Both the position numbers and the translations under genes were made by a program. From the NCBI GenBank assembly GCA_043810355.1, contig JBDROB010000081.1, forward strand, positions 1-35,194: a DNA stretch of 35,194 nucleotides, in the 5' to 3' direction. The notes under the pieces are model-generated. The model was not told the DNA's origin. It was given only the letters and a program-made list of their open reading frames with translations, and ran no database searches. The stretch comes from JAZDHV01 sp043810355 (GTDB taxonomy: Archaea; Nanobdellota; Nanobdellia; Woesearchaeales; JAGVYU01). Shown here one piece after another: positions 1 to 8,062 of the stretch (position 1 is its first letter; each line of letters opens with the position of its first letter).

Positions 1-6
1 CTCTTT

Positions 7-105
7 GAAATCCTTTGGATTTCTAAGACCCTAATCAATCTTAGATTGATTGGGCACAAAAAACCTTTGGTTTTTTAGTGTGCCAAAAATTGCAAAGCAA
101 TTTTT
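7..105. repeat. Array of four consecutive perfect hairpins
   Basis: Four inverted repeats follow one another almost without gaps, each with a 3-nt loop. Arms are GAAATCC 7-13 / GGATTTC 17-23 (loop TTT); AATCAATC 33-40 / GATTGATT 44-51 (loop TTA, extendable outward to 30-54); AAAAAACC 58-65 / GGTTTTTT 69-76 (loop TTT), strengthened by outer arms GGCACA 53-58 / TGTGCC 79-84; AAAAATTGC 85-93 / GCAATTTTT 97-105 (loop AAA). The array lies just downstream of the minus-strand gene ending at 164, so it could end transcription or stabilise an mRNA 3' end. Four in a row is more than a terminator needs. Confidence 0.8.
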
Positions 106-163
106 AAGCATATTGACTGGTGGTGGTCGGATTTTTTTGATAGTCTCTGAGAATTCTGACATT

Positions 164-1348
164 TTAGCTAGATCTTGTCCTTGCCATCCTCAATCCTTCA
201 CAAGCCCTTTTCTCATATATGTTTGTCAGCTTGTCGCAAAGCTCGTATTGTTCATGCTCTAGTATGAATCCCATATAGCATTGGTCCCTGATTGAGTCTT
301 TCACAATCTCTTCGCAGATATTGCTTGATACAGTTATTGTCGCTGCAAACAGGAAACAGCTGTCTTTTTTGTTTGAATCACTTATCTGCTCACAGCTTCT
401 TCTGCTTCCTGTGACCTGCACTAGATTCAAGAAGCATTTGTCTTTGATGTCTGTGGTCTGTTTAAGGCATTCCTTGGCAGCCTTGTCAGGATCTGCTAGA
501 GAGATCTCTTTTATCTCATCAAGTATTTCCCATGATGGTCTGTCATCCCCTCCTCCTGTTGGAGGTCTATAAACCTGTGTTGTTGAAGTTGTTGTTGTAG
601 TCTCGCTTGCACATGGAGAGCATGATCCGCCGCAATCTACATTTTCTTCATCCTGGTTCTTTATGTTGTCAAAGCATGTCTCGCACTCCTGGCAAATTCC
701 TCCGCAATCTATGCCTTCTTCATCCTGGTTTTTCACTCCGTCAAAGCAAGTCTCTTCTGCAGTCTCTTCAATGACATTTATTGATAATGATGCTTTTGCC
801 TCCTCTTTCTTGTATTTTGCAGTGGCTTTTACAAAATATGCTCCGAGCGGAGCAGTTGCAGGGATGTCAAATTCCTCAACACCGCTTTTGCTTGTCTCAA
901 CTGCTATTGTCTTCTCATATGAGTCAATGATCTGTTCTGTCTCCCTGTGCACTAGCTGGAACTCCATCATTATGTCATATCTTCTTGTTGATCCAGTGTT
1001 TGTTATATCATATTGGAAGCTGAATTTCTCTCCTGGTAAAATAGATTTTTCACTTCTTGATTTTAATGATATATCAAGGAGCTCTCCTGGCTCAGGCCCT
1101 CCTCTGAATATGAAAAATGCTGAGACTGTCATGAGTATTGCAAGGACAACTACCACTATTATTGCTGGCTTAGAAAGATGTATCTCATGTCTTGTCGGTG
1201 GATTGTATACATATTCAATTGCATCCTGGATATCCTTGTCACTATACCCTGACTGCATAAGATGAGCCTTGATTGTGTATATGTCATATCTTTTTTCAAG
1301 ATTCTGTTTTATGAATGCCACTAATACTTTATTCACCATCTTTTTCAA
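164..1348 (-). CDS. Membrane-anchored surface protein with Cys repeats (394 aa)
   Basis: The product has a short cytoplasmic helical head (residues about 1-50, with a G-Y-S-x-x-x-I pattern common at the N-terminus of small archaeal membrane proteins), one transmembrane segment (about 59-80) and a long outside part. Outside it shows an Ig-like beta domain (about 85-190), two copies of a Cys motif (C-F-D-x-x-K-N-Q-D-E-E then D-C-G-G and C-x-x-C), a threonine-rich linker (about 245-256), and a C-terminal helical region with Cys pairs repeating about every 38 residues. The track start is TTG at 1348; ATG at 1339, preceded by GGGTGGA about 9 nt upstream, is an equally good or better start. It stands alone on its strand. 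Exact role unknown; surface binding or adhesion is a guess from architecture. Confidence 0.8.
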   Translation of the reverse strand: MKKMVNKVLVAFIKQNLEKRYDIYTIKAHLMQSGYSDKDIQDAIEYVYNPPTRHEIHLSKPAIIVVVVLAILMTVSAFFIFRGGPEPGELLDISLKSRSEKSILPGEKFSFQYDITNTGSTRRYDIMMEFQLVHRETEQIIDSYEKTIAVETSKSGVEEFDIPATAPLGAYFVKATAKYKKEEAKASLSINVIEETAEETCFDGVKNQDEEGIDCGGICQECETCFDNIKNQDEENVDCGGSCSPCASETTTTTSTTQVYRPPTGGGDDRPSWEILDEIKEISLADPDKAAKECLKQTTDIKDKCFLNLVQVTGSRRSCEQISDSNKKDSCFLFAATITVSSNICEEIVKDSIRDQCYMGFILEHEQYELCDKLTNIYEKRACEGLRMARTRSS

Positions 1349-1771
1349 TCCACCCTCTTATTATTCTTTTTCTGGTGTTTTACTATATAAATTTGTTGGA
1401 TTTCTTTTTTCTGAACTCAAATAATAATTTATTCATGACTAATTCTCTATATTTGTTAACAAAGCACTTTTCCCACAATCTTCCTGATCACTAATTCTCT
1501 GCTTTCCCTCTCCCTTTACCTATTTCCACAACATTTAAATACAAGTATACATTATTAGATATTAATATAGCATAAATAAAGCATAAATGACCCATATTCT
1601 ATATCAAATATCTAAAGGAAATACTTAATTAATTCTTTATATATACTTAAATAAGCACAAACAAAGTATAATAATACTTTATAAAATCTTAATTTATACA
1701 TTATTTAGTATAAAATAAGCCAATCAAATCGAAAAATTTAAATATAACCTCAATGATAAAATGATATACAC
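1349..1771. other. AT-rich intergenic region with inverted repeats
   Basis: No credible gene is seen in these 423 bases, which separate the divergent 394-aa gene and the RHH regulator. They contain a perfect inverted repeat AAAGTAT 1663-1669 / ATACTTT 1674-1680, several loosely repeated TATACTTAAATAAGC-like blocks between 1620 and 1720, and a repeated ACTAATTCTCT (near 1440 and 1490). Such repeats are plausible binding sites for the adjacent RHH protein, but that is inference. Confidence 0.5.
1730..1746 (+). promoter_or_regulatory. Candidate BRE/TATA promoter for the RHH gene
   Basis: CGAAAAA followed by TTTAAATA (1737-1744) fits an archaeal BRE plus TATA box. The usual 25-nt spacing would start transcription near 1766-1768, giving a nearly leaderless mRNA for the ATG at 1772; no Shine-Dalgarno site is seen before that ATG, which agrees. 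Confidence 0.55.
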
Positions 1772-1948
1772 ATGAGTATACAGATAAGGATTACAGTATC
1801 TAAGGAAATTGACAGTCTTCTTACTAAGATTTCTAAAAAATTAGGAAAAAAGAAATCAATGCTTGCGAGAGAGCTTATGGAGCAGAAGCTATATGATCTA
1901 AATCTTATGCAAAAGCATTTTCAGGAGTTGTTTGATGAGAAGAAATAA
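1772..1948 (+). CDS. Small ribbon-helix-helix DNA-binding protein (58 aa)
   Basis: A 58-codon gene reading MSIQIRITVSKEI and onward. The first ten residues form the beta-strand that RHH proteins insert in the DNA major groove (alternating I-Q-I-R-I-T-V), followed by a helix, the turn K-L-G-K-K-K-S and a second helix R-E-L-M-E-Q-K-L. This is the standard length and pattern of MetJ/Arc/CopG-type regulators and antitoxins. Its end overlaps the start of the 707-aa prepilin-like gene by 14 nt (stop at 1948, ATG at 1935), so the two are probably translated from one mRNA. It is a likely regulator of this surface operon, possibly autoregulated through repeats upstream. No toxin gene adjoins it. Confidence 0.75.
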   Translation: MSIQIRITVSKEIDSLLTKISKKLGKKKSMLARELMEQKLYDLNLMQKHFQELFDEKK

Positions 1949-4055
1949 AAGTTTGAAATTTGAAACTCTTAGAACTCTTCAAAGGAGTTCAAAGAAAGGC
2001 CAGGTCACAATATATATCATAGTTGGAATAATCCTTTTAGTCGTAGTTGCGAGTGTCCTGTTTATAAGGACCCAGACTCAGGGTGAATTAGGAGGAAGTG
2101 AGTCTGTCTTGGTTAAAGAGATCCCTCTTGAATTCAGGTCAATCTATTTTTATGTTGAGCAGTGCATGCTCTCAACAACAGTTGATGGGCTGAAATTATT
2201 AGGCATGCACGGCGGCTATATTGATCCTATTGCATCTGGAAAAGTAATTAGCTCTGAGCCTACAGAAGGTTCTGCTGTAAACTTCCTGACAGAAGCAAGT
2301 GTTCCAGTCGCATACTGGTATTATCTTGAATCAGGCAATGCCTGTGTCAAGGACTGTAGTTTCTCATTTGGATTCCCTAATCTGAGAAAATCAGATGGTG
2401 AGCCTTCTATTGAGACTGATCTTCAGAATTATATTGACAATAATCTTGGGACATGCCTGAATGGTTTTGAGGCATTCAAGGATCAGGGATATACTTTTGA
2501 GAATGAGCTTTCTTACAAGTCAGATGTCTCTGTCGGTGATAAGGACATCATAGTTAGGCTTGATTATCCATTAAATGCTGACAATCCAGAGGGAAGCCAT
2601 AAATTCTCATCATTTTTCACATCCCTTCCTCTTGATTTAGGAAGAATATATGATCTTGCTAGATTATTGACAGAGCATCAGGCCAACTATAATTATCTTG
2701 AAAAGCACCTTGCTAATCTGATTGTGGGCTTCTCAGGCCTTGACAAGAATATCCCTCCAATGGCTGATGTGACTGTAGATTTTGGAGGAGGAGAGACTTG
2801 GGTGAAATCAGGTATTGAGATATCATTGCAGACAATTATGGAGTCAAATATCCCTTTATTCCAGGTTCAGAACACAAGAAATTATAAGCAGAGGGTGATG
2901 TCCTCTGAGACTTTGGATGCATTGTACAACAGAGGCACAAACATCCCTAATGATCTTCCTACAAATGACCTTAATGTCTATTTCTCCTATTTCAAGCCAG
3001 ATTCTGGCTGGGACACTTACTTTGACCTTAACTGCAGAGGATCGACATGCGGTCCTATGTCTATCTCATCTAATCTGGTTGCTCTTATCGGCATCCAAAG
3101 GTATAAGTTCTTTTATGATGTTTCAAATCCAGTATTGATAGAGATAAATGCTCCTGATCAGCTCACAAATTTTATTGAGAACGGCTACCGCTTCAAGTTT
3201 TTCATTGAATCAAACTTAAGAGACAATCATCCGATGACTGTTGATTATGAGCAGTTGATTGGAGGGCAGGGGACAACAAGTTTTTTCTGCGATGCAGACA
3301 AGAGAAACACCGGCAATATCTCAGTTGATGTAAAGGATGCTGCAAGCAAAAAAGGCATTGAAGGTGTCAGTGTTGTCTATACCTGCGGTCCTGATTCATG
3401 CATTGTGGGTGAGACTGATGAGAATGGTGAATTGACTGAAAAATTCCCTGTATGCTTTGGAGGGATTGTGACATTCCTCAATCCTGATTATTCAGATTAT
3501 TCACTTCCATTCAACACAAACCTTGACCAGGAGAAATCCTTGGACATAACATTGTCAGGCATGAAAGAGAAGAGAGTGATATTGAAAAAGAAGATGCTTG
3601 TCAAGTCTGGAGAGACTTGGTCATTGTCAAATGATGTCAGAGATCTTGAGACCAAGGAAGAGGCTTTCATCACATTCAGGAGATTTCAGGAATTGACTGA
3701 CCAGCCTTACACTGCATTTGTTGTACTTATTGCAGGGTCAGATGAAACAGTCACTTTGACTCCTGGGACTTATTCAGTTGACATCTCATTATATCTGAAT
3801 GAAAGTGTCAGCATACCAAGTTTAGAGCAGGGATCCCTTGATATTCCTGGACTGGATTTGACAGAGTCGCCTTCTGGCGGATTAAACCTTAATTTTACAA
3901 TAACAGAGCAGGATATGGAGAAGGACAGCATCAGTCTTTATGCTATAGGTGTCGATCCCAGAAGTTTCACTTCAGTTGAGGATCTAGGCGTTATCAGCGA
4001 CATTGAAGGATATTCAAATAGATACAAGGCTCAACTGCAGCCAAAATTCAGCTGA
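1932..4055 (+). CDS. Prepilin-like membrane-anchored surface protein A (707 aa)
   Basis: The N-terminus carries basic residues, then K-K-G-Q-V-T (G23-Q24) and about 20 hydrophobic residues, matching archaeal class III signal peptides cut between G and Q by an EppA/PibD-type peptidase; at 707 aa it is far longer than a pilin. A conserved block follows (about 65-250) that two other proteins here share: Y-V-E-Q-C, G-G-Y-I-D, Y-W-Y-Y, L-x-x-Y-I-x-x-x-L-x-x-C and L-D-Y-P-L. The C-terminal half is beta-rich with a carboxypeptidase-regulatory-like fold pattern (G-V-S-V-V-Y-T-C-G near 480). It is anchored with most of the chain outside. The start may be TTG 1932 or ATG 1935, both overlapping the RHH gene. 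First structural gene of locus A; function unknown. Confidence 0.85.
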   Translation: MMRRNKSLKFETLRTLQRSSKKGQVTIYIIVGIILLVVVASVLFIRTQTQGELGGSESVLVKEIPLEFRSIYFYVEQCMLSTTVDGLKLLGMHGGYIDPIASGKVISSEPTEGSAVNFLTEASVPVAYWYYLESGNACVKDCSFSFGFPNLRKSDGEPSIETDLQNYIDNNLGTCLNGFEAFKDQGYTFENELSYKSDVSVGDKDIIVRLDYPLNADNPEGSHKFSSFFTSLPLDLGRIYDLARLLTEHQANYNYLEKHLANLIVGFSGLDKNIPPMADVTVDFGGGETWVKSGIEISLQTIMESNIPLFQVQNTRNYKQRVMSSETLDALYNRGTNIPNDLPTNDLNVYFSYFKPDSGWDTYFDLNCRGSTCGPMSISSNLVALIGIQRYKFFYDVSNPVLIEINAPDQLTNFIENGYRFKFFIESNLRDNHPMTVDYEQLIGGQGTTSFFCDADKRNTGNISVDVKDAASKKGIEGVSVVYTCGPDSCIVGETDENGELTEKFPVCFGGIVTFLNPDYSDYSLPFNTNLDQEKSLDITLSGMKEKRVILKKKMLVKSGETWSLSNDVRDLETKEEAFITFRRFQELTDQPYTAFVVLIAGSDETVTLTPGTYSVDISLYLNESVSIPSLEQGSLDIPGLDLTESPSGGLNLNFTITEQDMEKDSISLYAIGVDPRSFTSVEDLGVISDIEGYSNRYKAQLQPKFS

Positions 4056-4102
4056 AAAAATGATCAAGATAAATGATAATCAGAATATAAAATATAAAAA
4101 AA

Positions 4103-4240
4103 TAATCAAGAAAAATAATCAAGAAAAATAATCAAGAAAAATAATCAAGAAAAATAATCAAGAAAAATAATCAAGAAAAATAATCAAGAAAAATAATCAA
4201 GAAAAATAATCAAGAAAAATAATCAAGAAAATAAATCAAG
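4103..4240 (+). repeat. 13-nt tandem repeat, about ten copies
   Basis: The unit TCAAGAAAAATAA repeats with exact 13-nt spacing: TCAAG starts at 4106, 4119, 4132 and so on to 4223, with a last, slightly changed copy at 4236. It lies between the 707-aa and 1102-aa genes just upstream of the conserved intergenic element. Near-identity of units points to recent slippage; the array is stop-rich and not coding. Copy number is likely variable between strains. Confidence 0.9.
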
Positions 4241-4243
4241 TCG

Positions 4244-4426
4244 GAATTTGATGTGAAATGAGTAATTCATTCAAATTCCTAAGAAAATATAACCAAAATA
4301 AAACCGAATAAGGAGTAAAGAAGTTAAAAAAAAAATTAAGGAGGAATTCAATATGGATGCATTTCCGAATTGTCATAAAAATCAAAAAGATTTTTAAGAC
4401 ACAAAAATCTTTAGGATTTTTCCATG
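4244..4426 (+). promoter_or_regulatory. Conserved intergenic element, copy A
   Basis: First of three related elements (others at 7856-7990 and 20053-20185). It opens with an inverted repeat GAATTTGA 4244-4251 / TCAAATTC 4271-4278, runs through an A-rich stretch with GGAG, and reaches AGGAGG 4339-4344 placed correctly before ATG 4353. Downstream, a GAATTCAAT arm (4344-4352) should pair with ATTGAATTC as in copy C, but here that arm is split by a block of about 55 nt holding two hairpins (4377-4395 and 4403-4421). Its position between prepilin-like and giant-protein genes suggests translational control or mRNA processing. Confidence 0.65.
4353..4397 (+). CDS. Leader mini-ORF (14 aa) before the 1102-aa gene
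   Basis: ATG 4353 has the best Shine-Dalgarno site in the region (AGGAGG, 8 nt spacer) yet encodes only MDAFPNCHKNQKDF before TAA. The main gene begins 26 nt after the stop without its own clear Shine-Dalgarno. A matching leader MEAFPN sits in copy C at 20161-20181. Conservation of the first codons (M-D/E-A-F-P-N) between the two loci argues that it is used, possibly for translation by re-initiation. It could instead be the relic of an older start codon for the giant protein. Confidence 0.45.
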   Translation: MDAFPNCHKNQKDF

Positions 4427-7400
4427 AATTCAAATCAGACCATGAAAAATAAATTGATTGCAAACATCATGATCATCCTTGTAGTTTGCCTGCCATTTTA
4501 CATGGCCAGTGCTTTTGCTTCTGACAATGTTTTATTGTCAGTCACAGATATCCAGAATGATAATGCAGGAACAGGTCTGTTTGGCAGGCTTACACCACTA
4601 TCTGAAGACCTTTTATTGTCCAGCAGGTCAGAATTCACCCCATTGCTCGGAATAAATTCAGTTACAGCAAAAGGATCGGCTGATGGCATTGACGGCATCA
4701 GGAGATTGACTGACAAGACCTCTTTCACTGTCAGGCTAGATTCAGGTGGTGGACAGGTTGCTAAAGAGCAGGTCTGGCTTGGCACATTGTCACAATTTGG
4801 CTCATGCACTGGCACAGAGTCTGCAGATTATGAGTGCACTTTAGAGTATCCTTCTGCATCAAACACTCTTGAGTCAAAGGATTACGCCTATACACTGTAT
4901 TATTATAAAAATTCTTCTGATATAAATCCGTCCCATGCAGATGATACTAAGACTGTCACAATGCTGATTGATGATAGGGAGCCTTTCATGAGCTCTTTCA
5001 CTGCAACTCCTAGAACTCTTGGTGCAGGCAATGTGACTCTTACTTATGTTGTCAATGACAGGTCTTGCAGGACAGCTAGATGCTCTGGCTACTGCTCTGG
5101 CATCAAGGAGATCAGGTTTTACAAGAATAATATATCTGACTCAAATCTTATCAATTCAAAGGTTTTTGATGCGATATCATGCCTTGAGTCAGGTTCATTC
5201 TCTATTTCATCTGAGTCACTTGGTGATGGCATTACAAAAATAATGGCAGTTGCTGTTGACATGTTTGATCAGGCTTCAAACACAAGAGAATTGACTGTCA
5301 CAGTTGACAGGAGCTCTCCGGTACTTGGTTCAACAATGTCTGTCCTTGATAATGATGGAACTTCTCTTACACATATTAAGCCTCTTCCTACTGTCGCTGA
5401 TTTCTCAGTATTGATAACAGAGGATGACCTTGACACGAGCAATGTTATCGGTGATTTTACTGGCGTCAATGGCCTTGGAAATAAGACTGCAAGCTGCATC
5501 AGGCAAGGCACGAATTATCTCTGCATCTGGCAGGACATCCAGCTTTCTTTGACATCATCTGCTGATCTTACATTGGTTGTTTATGCAAGAGATGAGCTTG
5601 GCAATAATGCAAAGAGCGATTTTACCCATCATATTGATATTGACGGTACAGGTCCGATGATCACTTCAATCACAACTGACAATGACCCTTATGTGAGGGA
5701 TGGCTCGACAATAACTGTCAATCTTGTTGAGGATGGCATTGGCCTCAATGATGGAAATGTATATCTTGATCTCAGGTCTCTTGGATTGGGTGTTGTCAAG
5801 GCTGATTCATGCTCTTCAACATCATGCACTTTCACTGGGATAAATCCTATAATTGAGGGAGACAGCTATATCTCTGTTGCTTCAAATTCTGCTGATGACC
5901 TCGGGAATAAGGTTACTGGCAACTTGACAAGACTTATTACTGTTGACAGGTCGCCTCCGACTGTTGTCAATGTTAGTGTCACATTCATTGCAGGGGAAAA
6001 TCCATTGATAGATGGATTGCCTACAACTGGAGCGTCTATGGAGATCTCAGCTACAGTCAGGGAAAAATCTTCCCTATCAGCTGTGGCTGACCTCTCTTCT
6101 TTTATCACAGATGAGTCTGCTGTTGATGGTTCCTGCGCCCAGTCTGGAAATGATTGGTTCTGCTCATGGTCAACATCTGCGATTGACAGGTCTGGTCCTT
6201 ATACAAAGAATATCAGGCTGACCTTTACAGACAATCTTGGCAATAATATCACTGTGAATCATCCTGTGAAAGTTTTGGGATTGTCAGATGAGGAAAATCC
6301 TAATTATTGGAATTCAAATGTTGTCTGCAGCCCAAGCCTTGTTGACAGGGAAGTCACACCTTATGTTGACATGAAAGTGTATTGTGTTGTCAAGCTTGAT
6401 ACAAACAATGCAAAGCTCATGGCAATTGATATGGCTGGATGCTTTGGTGATGAAGCCAATGGTTCTGCTTCCCAATATGTCTCAAGCGCTTCATTGGTGA
6501 ATGATATCAATTCAACTGATCCTATAATTGAGATAATTCTTGCAAGGGCAAAGATGAATATCAATAAGATAACTTTGATCTGCCCTTTTGTAATCCAGTC
6601 CAGGGTCGGTGATAATCTTATCATGAATCCTGAGATTGAGAACGCCACTGTCAATATTTATTTTTACAATAATCCAGAAGGTGATTTTGGAGAGAATATT
6701 GAGGATAAGATTGACAAGGCAAAGAAAAAGGCTGAGGGATTGTGGAATATCCTTGGCTGGCTTCATAAGCTCTTTTTCTGGGCTGAGAAGATTTGCGATA
6801 TCCTTTACACTGTGACAAGGGCTTGGCTTGTGATAAGGACTTTTGCCAGCACTACTGCAACTGCTTCATTGGCTGTTCAGACCACTCCTGCATTTCCTTT
6901 TATTGATCCTGTCAGGCAGACTACTTGTGAGATTGATAAGGCTGCTGAGATCAACCATAAATATCTTTTCAAGTTTGGTGACAAGTTCTGTGAATTCATC
7001 AATTGCAGGATGACAGGTGGAAAGTCCCAGACTCCTGCTAAAGGGGATGAAAAAGGAAAGAGCGCTGAAAAGAAAAAATTCAGCCTCTCTGAACTGTCTG
7101 ACGGATTCAGCAATTCCCTTGATGGGATAAGCAGCGCCCTTGGAACATGGCCTGATTGGGGCTATGGGCAGTTAGGAAAATTGGATGTCGGGGATTATAT
7201 CAAGGATAATTCTGGCCTTGACCCAAGGCAGTATATGAATGCGAAAGATAATCTTGTTGTTGCTCTGGTCACTGGCTGCATCCCTGGCATAATTGCAGGG
7301 ATTGAGAAGATCAGGCAGATTGAGTGCATGTATGGGGTTTGTCTGCAGGAAGGTGTCAAGGGGAATGGTGTTCCTATCCAGTCCTGTGAAGACCAGAAGG

Positions 7401-7732
7401 ATTATGCTTATTGCAAATATGTGTTCGGCGAACTCTTTGCTTTGATCCCATTCACTGCATTTTTTGATTATTTCACAGGATTGGTCAAAGGTGCTTTGTC
7501 TGATCCATTGTCAGCATTGGCAATTCCATTTGCTTATATCTGCAAGCCCAAGTGCATCCCAGGCGAGCCTGCCACATGGCTGGCTGAGATGGAATGGTGC
7601 GGATGGGTCCAGACATTGTCTCTGGTCGGAGAGGTTGTCGGCCAGGTAATGAATATCATCAATGCTGATTCATGGAAGATCAATAATGATTATTGCAAGC
7701 AGCTCAAGGATGCAGGAGATGATGAGAATTAG
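4424..7732 (+). CDS. Secreted Ig-like and Cys-rich giant protein A (1102 aa)
   Basis: A Sec-type signal peptide (about residues 7-33, ending A-S-A-F-A) is followed by a motif shared with the 2010-aa protein: F-G-R-L-T-P, then S-R-S-E-F-T-P-L-L. Residues about 180-640 form several Ig-like beta domains of the Big type, recognisable by repeated V-D-R-S-P-P and D-N/E-L-G-N-N. From about 750 a different region starts, with amphipathic or membrane-inserting helices (G-L-W-N-I-L-G-W-L-H, then F-F-W-A-E-K-I-C), and many cysteines to the end. The C-terminal 160 residues have their counterpart in the 2010-aa protein. It is likely exported and partly membrane-associated, with disulfides. ATG 4424 is chosen; ATG 4442 is possible. 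Function unknown. Confidence 0.8.
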   Translation: MNSNQTMKNKLIANIMIILVVCLPFYMASAFASDNVLLSVTDIQNDNAGTGLFGRLTPLSEDLLLSSRSEFTPLLGINSVTAKGSADGIDGIRRLTDKTSFTVRLDSGGGQVAKEQVWLGTLSQFGSCTGTESADYECTLEYPSASNTLESKDYAYTLYYYKNSSDINPSHADDTKTVTMLIDDREPFMSSFTATPRTLGAGNVTLTYVVNDRSCRTARCSGYCSGIKEIRFYKNNISDSNLINSKVFDAISCLESGSFSISSESLGDGITKIMAVAVDMFDQASNTRELTVTVDRSSPVLGSTMSVLDNDGTSLTHIKPLPTVADFSVLITEDDLDTSNVIGDFTGVNGLGNKTASCIRQGTNYLCIWQDIQLSLTSSADLTLVVYARDELGNNAKSDFTHHIDIDGTGPMITSITTDNDPYVRDGSTITVNLVEDGIGLNDGNVYLDLRSLGLGVVKADSCSSTSCTFTGINPIIEGDSYISVASNSADDLGNKVTGNLTRLITVDRSPPTVVNVSVTFIAGENPLIDGLPTTGASMEISATVREKSSLSAVADLSSFITDESAVDGSCAQSGNDWFCSWSTSAIDRSGPYTKNIRLTFTDNLGNNITVNHPVKVLGLSDEENPNYWNSNVVCSPSLVDREVTPYVDMKVYCVVKLDTNNAKLMAIDMAGCFGDEANGSASQYVSSASLVNDINSTDPIIEIILARAKMNINKITLICPFVIQSRVGDNLIMNPEIENATVNIYFYNNPEGDFGENIEDKIDKAKKKAEGLWNILGWLHKLFFWAEKICDILYTVTRAWLVIRTFASTTATASLAVQTTPAFPFIDPVRQTTCEIDKAAEINHKYLFKFGDKFCEFINCRMTGGKSQTPAKGDEKGKSAEKKKFSLSELSDGFSNSLDGISSALGTWPDWGYGQLGKLDVGDYIKDNSGLDPRQYMNAKDNLVVALVTGCIPGIIAGIEKIRQIECMYGVCLQEGVKGNGVPIQSCEDQKDYAYCKYVFGELFALIPFTAFFDYFTGLVKGALSDPLSALAIPFAYICKPKCIPGEPATWLAEMEWCGWVQTLSLVGEVVGQVMNIINADSWKINNDYCKQLKDAGDDEN

Positions 7733-7829
7733 GAAAAATATCGAGATCGACAACCACCAGAAAAGATTGAATGAGTTCGGAATAGAGTTCACTGTTGGAA
7801 AGATAGAGGATGATATGGAGGCCAAGTAA
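7719..7829 (+). CDS. Possible 36-aa protein overlapping the 1102-aa gene
   Basis: An ORF starting ATG-ATG (7719/7722) overlaps the end of the 1102-aa gene by 14 nt in another frame, the same overlap length as the RHH/prepilin pair. The product is small and charged (MMRIRKNIEIDNHQKRLNEF, then G-I-E-F-T-V-G-K-I-E-D-D). AGGAG at 7714-7718 is near but too close to be ideal. It could equally be the decayed tail of an older, longer 1102-aa protein. Not matched to any family. Confidence 0.35.
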   Translation: MMRIRKNIEIDNHQKRLNEFGIEFTVGKIEDDMEAK

Positions 7830-7855
7830 ATAATCCAAATAAATCAATAAATTCA

Positions 7856-7990
7856 GAATTTGATGTGAAATAAACAATTCATTCAAATTCATAAAGAATA
7901 AAATTAAGAAAATATACAAAAAATTGAGGAGACAAAAAAATTAAAAAATTGAGGAGGAATTCAAATCTAAAGTAACATCGAATTGAATTC
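7856..7990 (+). promoter_or_regulatory. Conserved intergenic element, copy B
   Basis: Second copy of the element, between the 1102-aa and 1199-aa genes. GAATTTGA 7856-7863 and TCAAATTC 7883-7890 keep the same 19-nt spacing as copy A. It continues to GAGGAGG 7951-7957 and a second inverted repeat GAATTCAA 7957-7964 / TTGAATTC 7983-7990. Here there is no ATG after the Shine-Dalgarno site, and the next gene starts 73 nt further on, so any leader ORF has been lost. Confidence 0.65.
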
Positions 7991-8062
7991 GAATTTAATG
8001 ATTTAAATTTAATTAAAATCAGAAAAAATAAAATAATCAAAGAAGAAAAAATAATTTCAAAC

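Noticed and set aside
50..262. Plus-strand ORF of 70 aa
   Set aside because: It runs through the hairpin array and into the antisense of the 394-aa gene; no domain and no ribosome site.
663..1265. Plus-strand ORF of 200 aa
   Set aside because: Fully antisense to the 394-aa gene, whose signal anchor, Cys repeats and codon use are convincing.
1772..4055. RHH plus neighbour as a toxin-antitoxin pair
   Set aside because: The overlapping partner is a 707-aa exported protein with no toxin fold; regulation of the surface operon is simpler.
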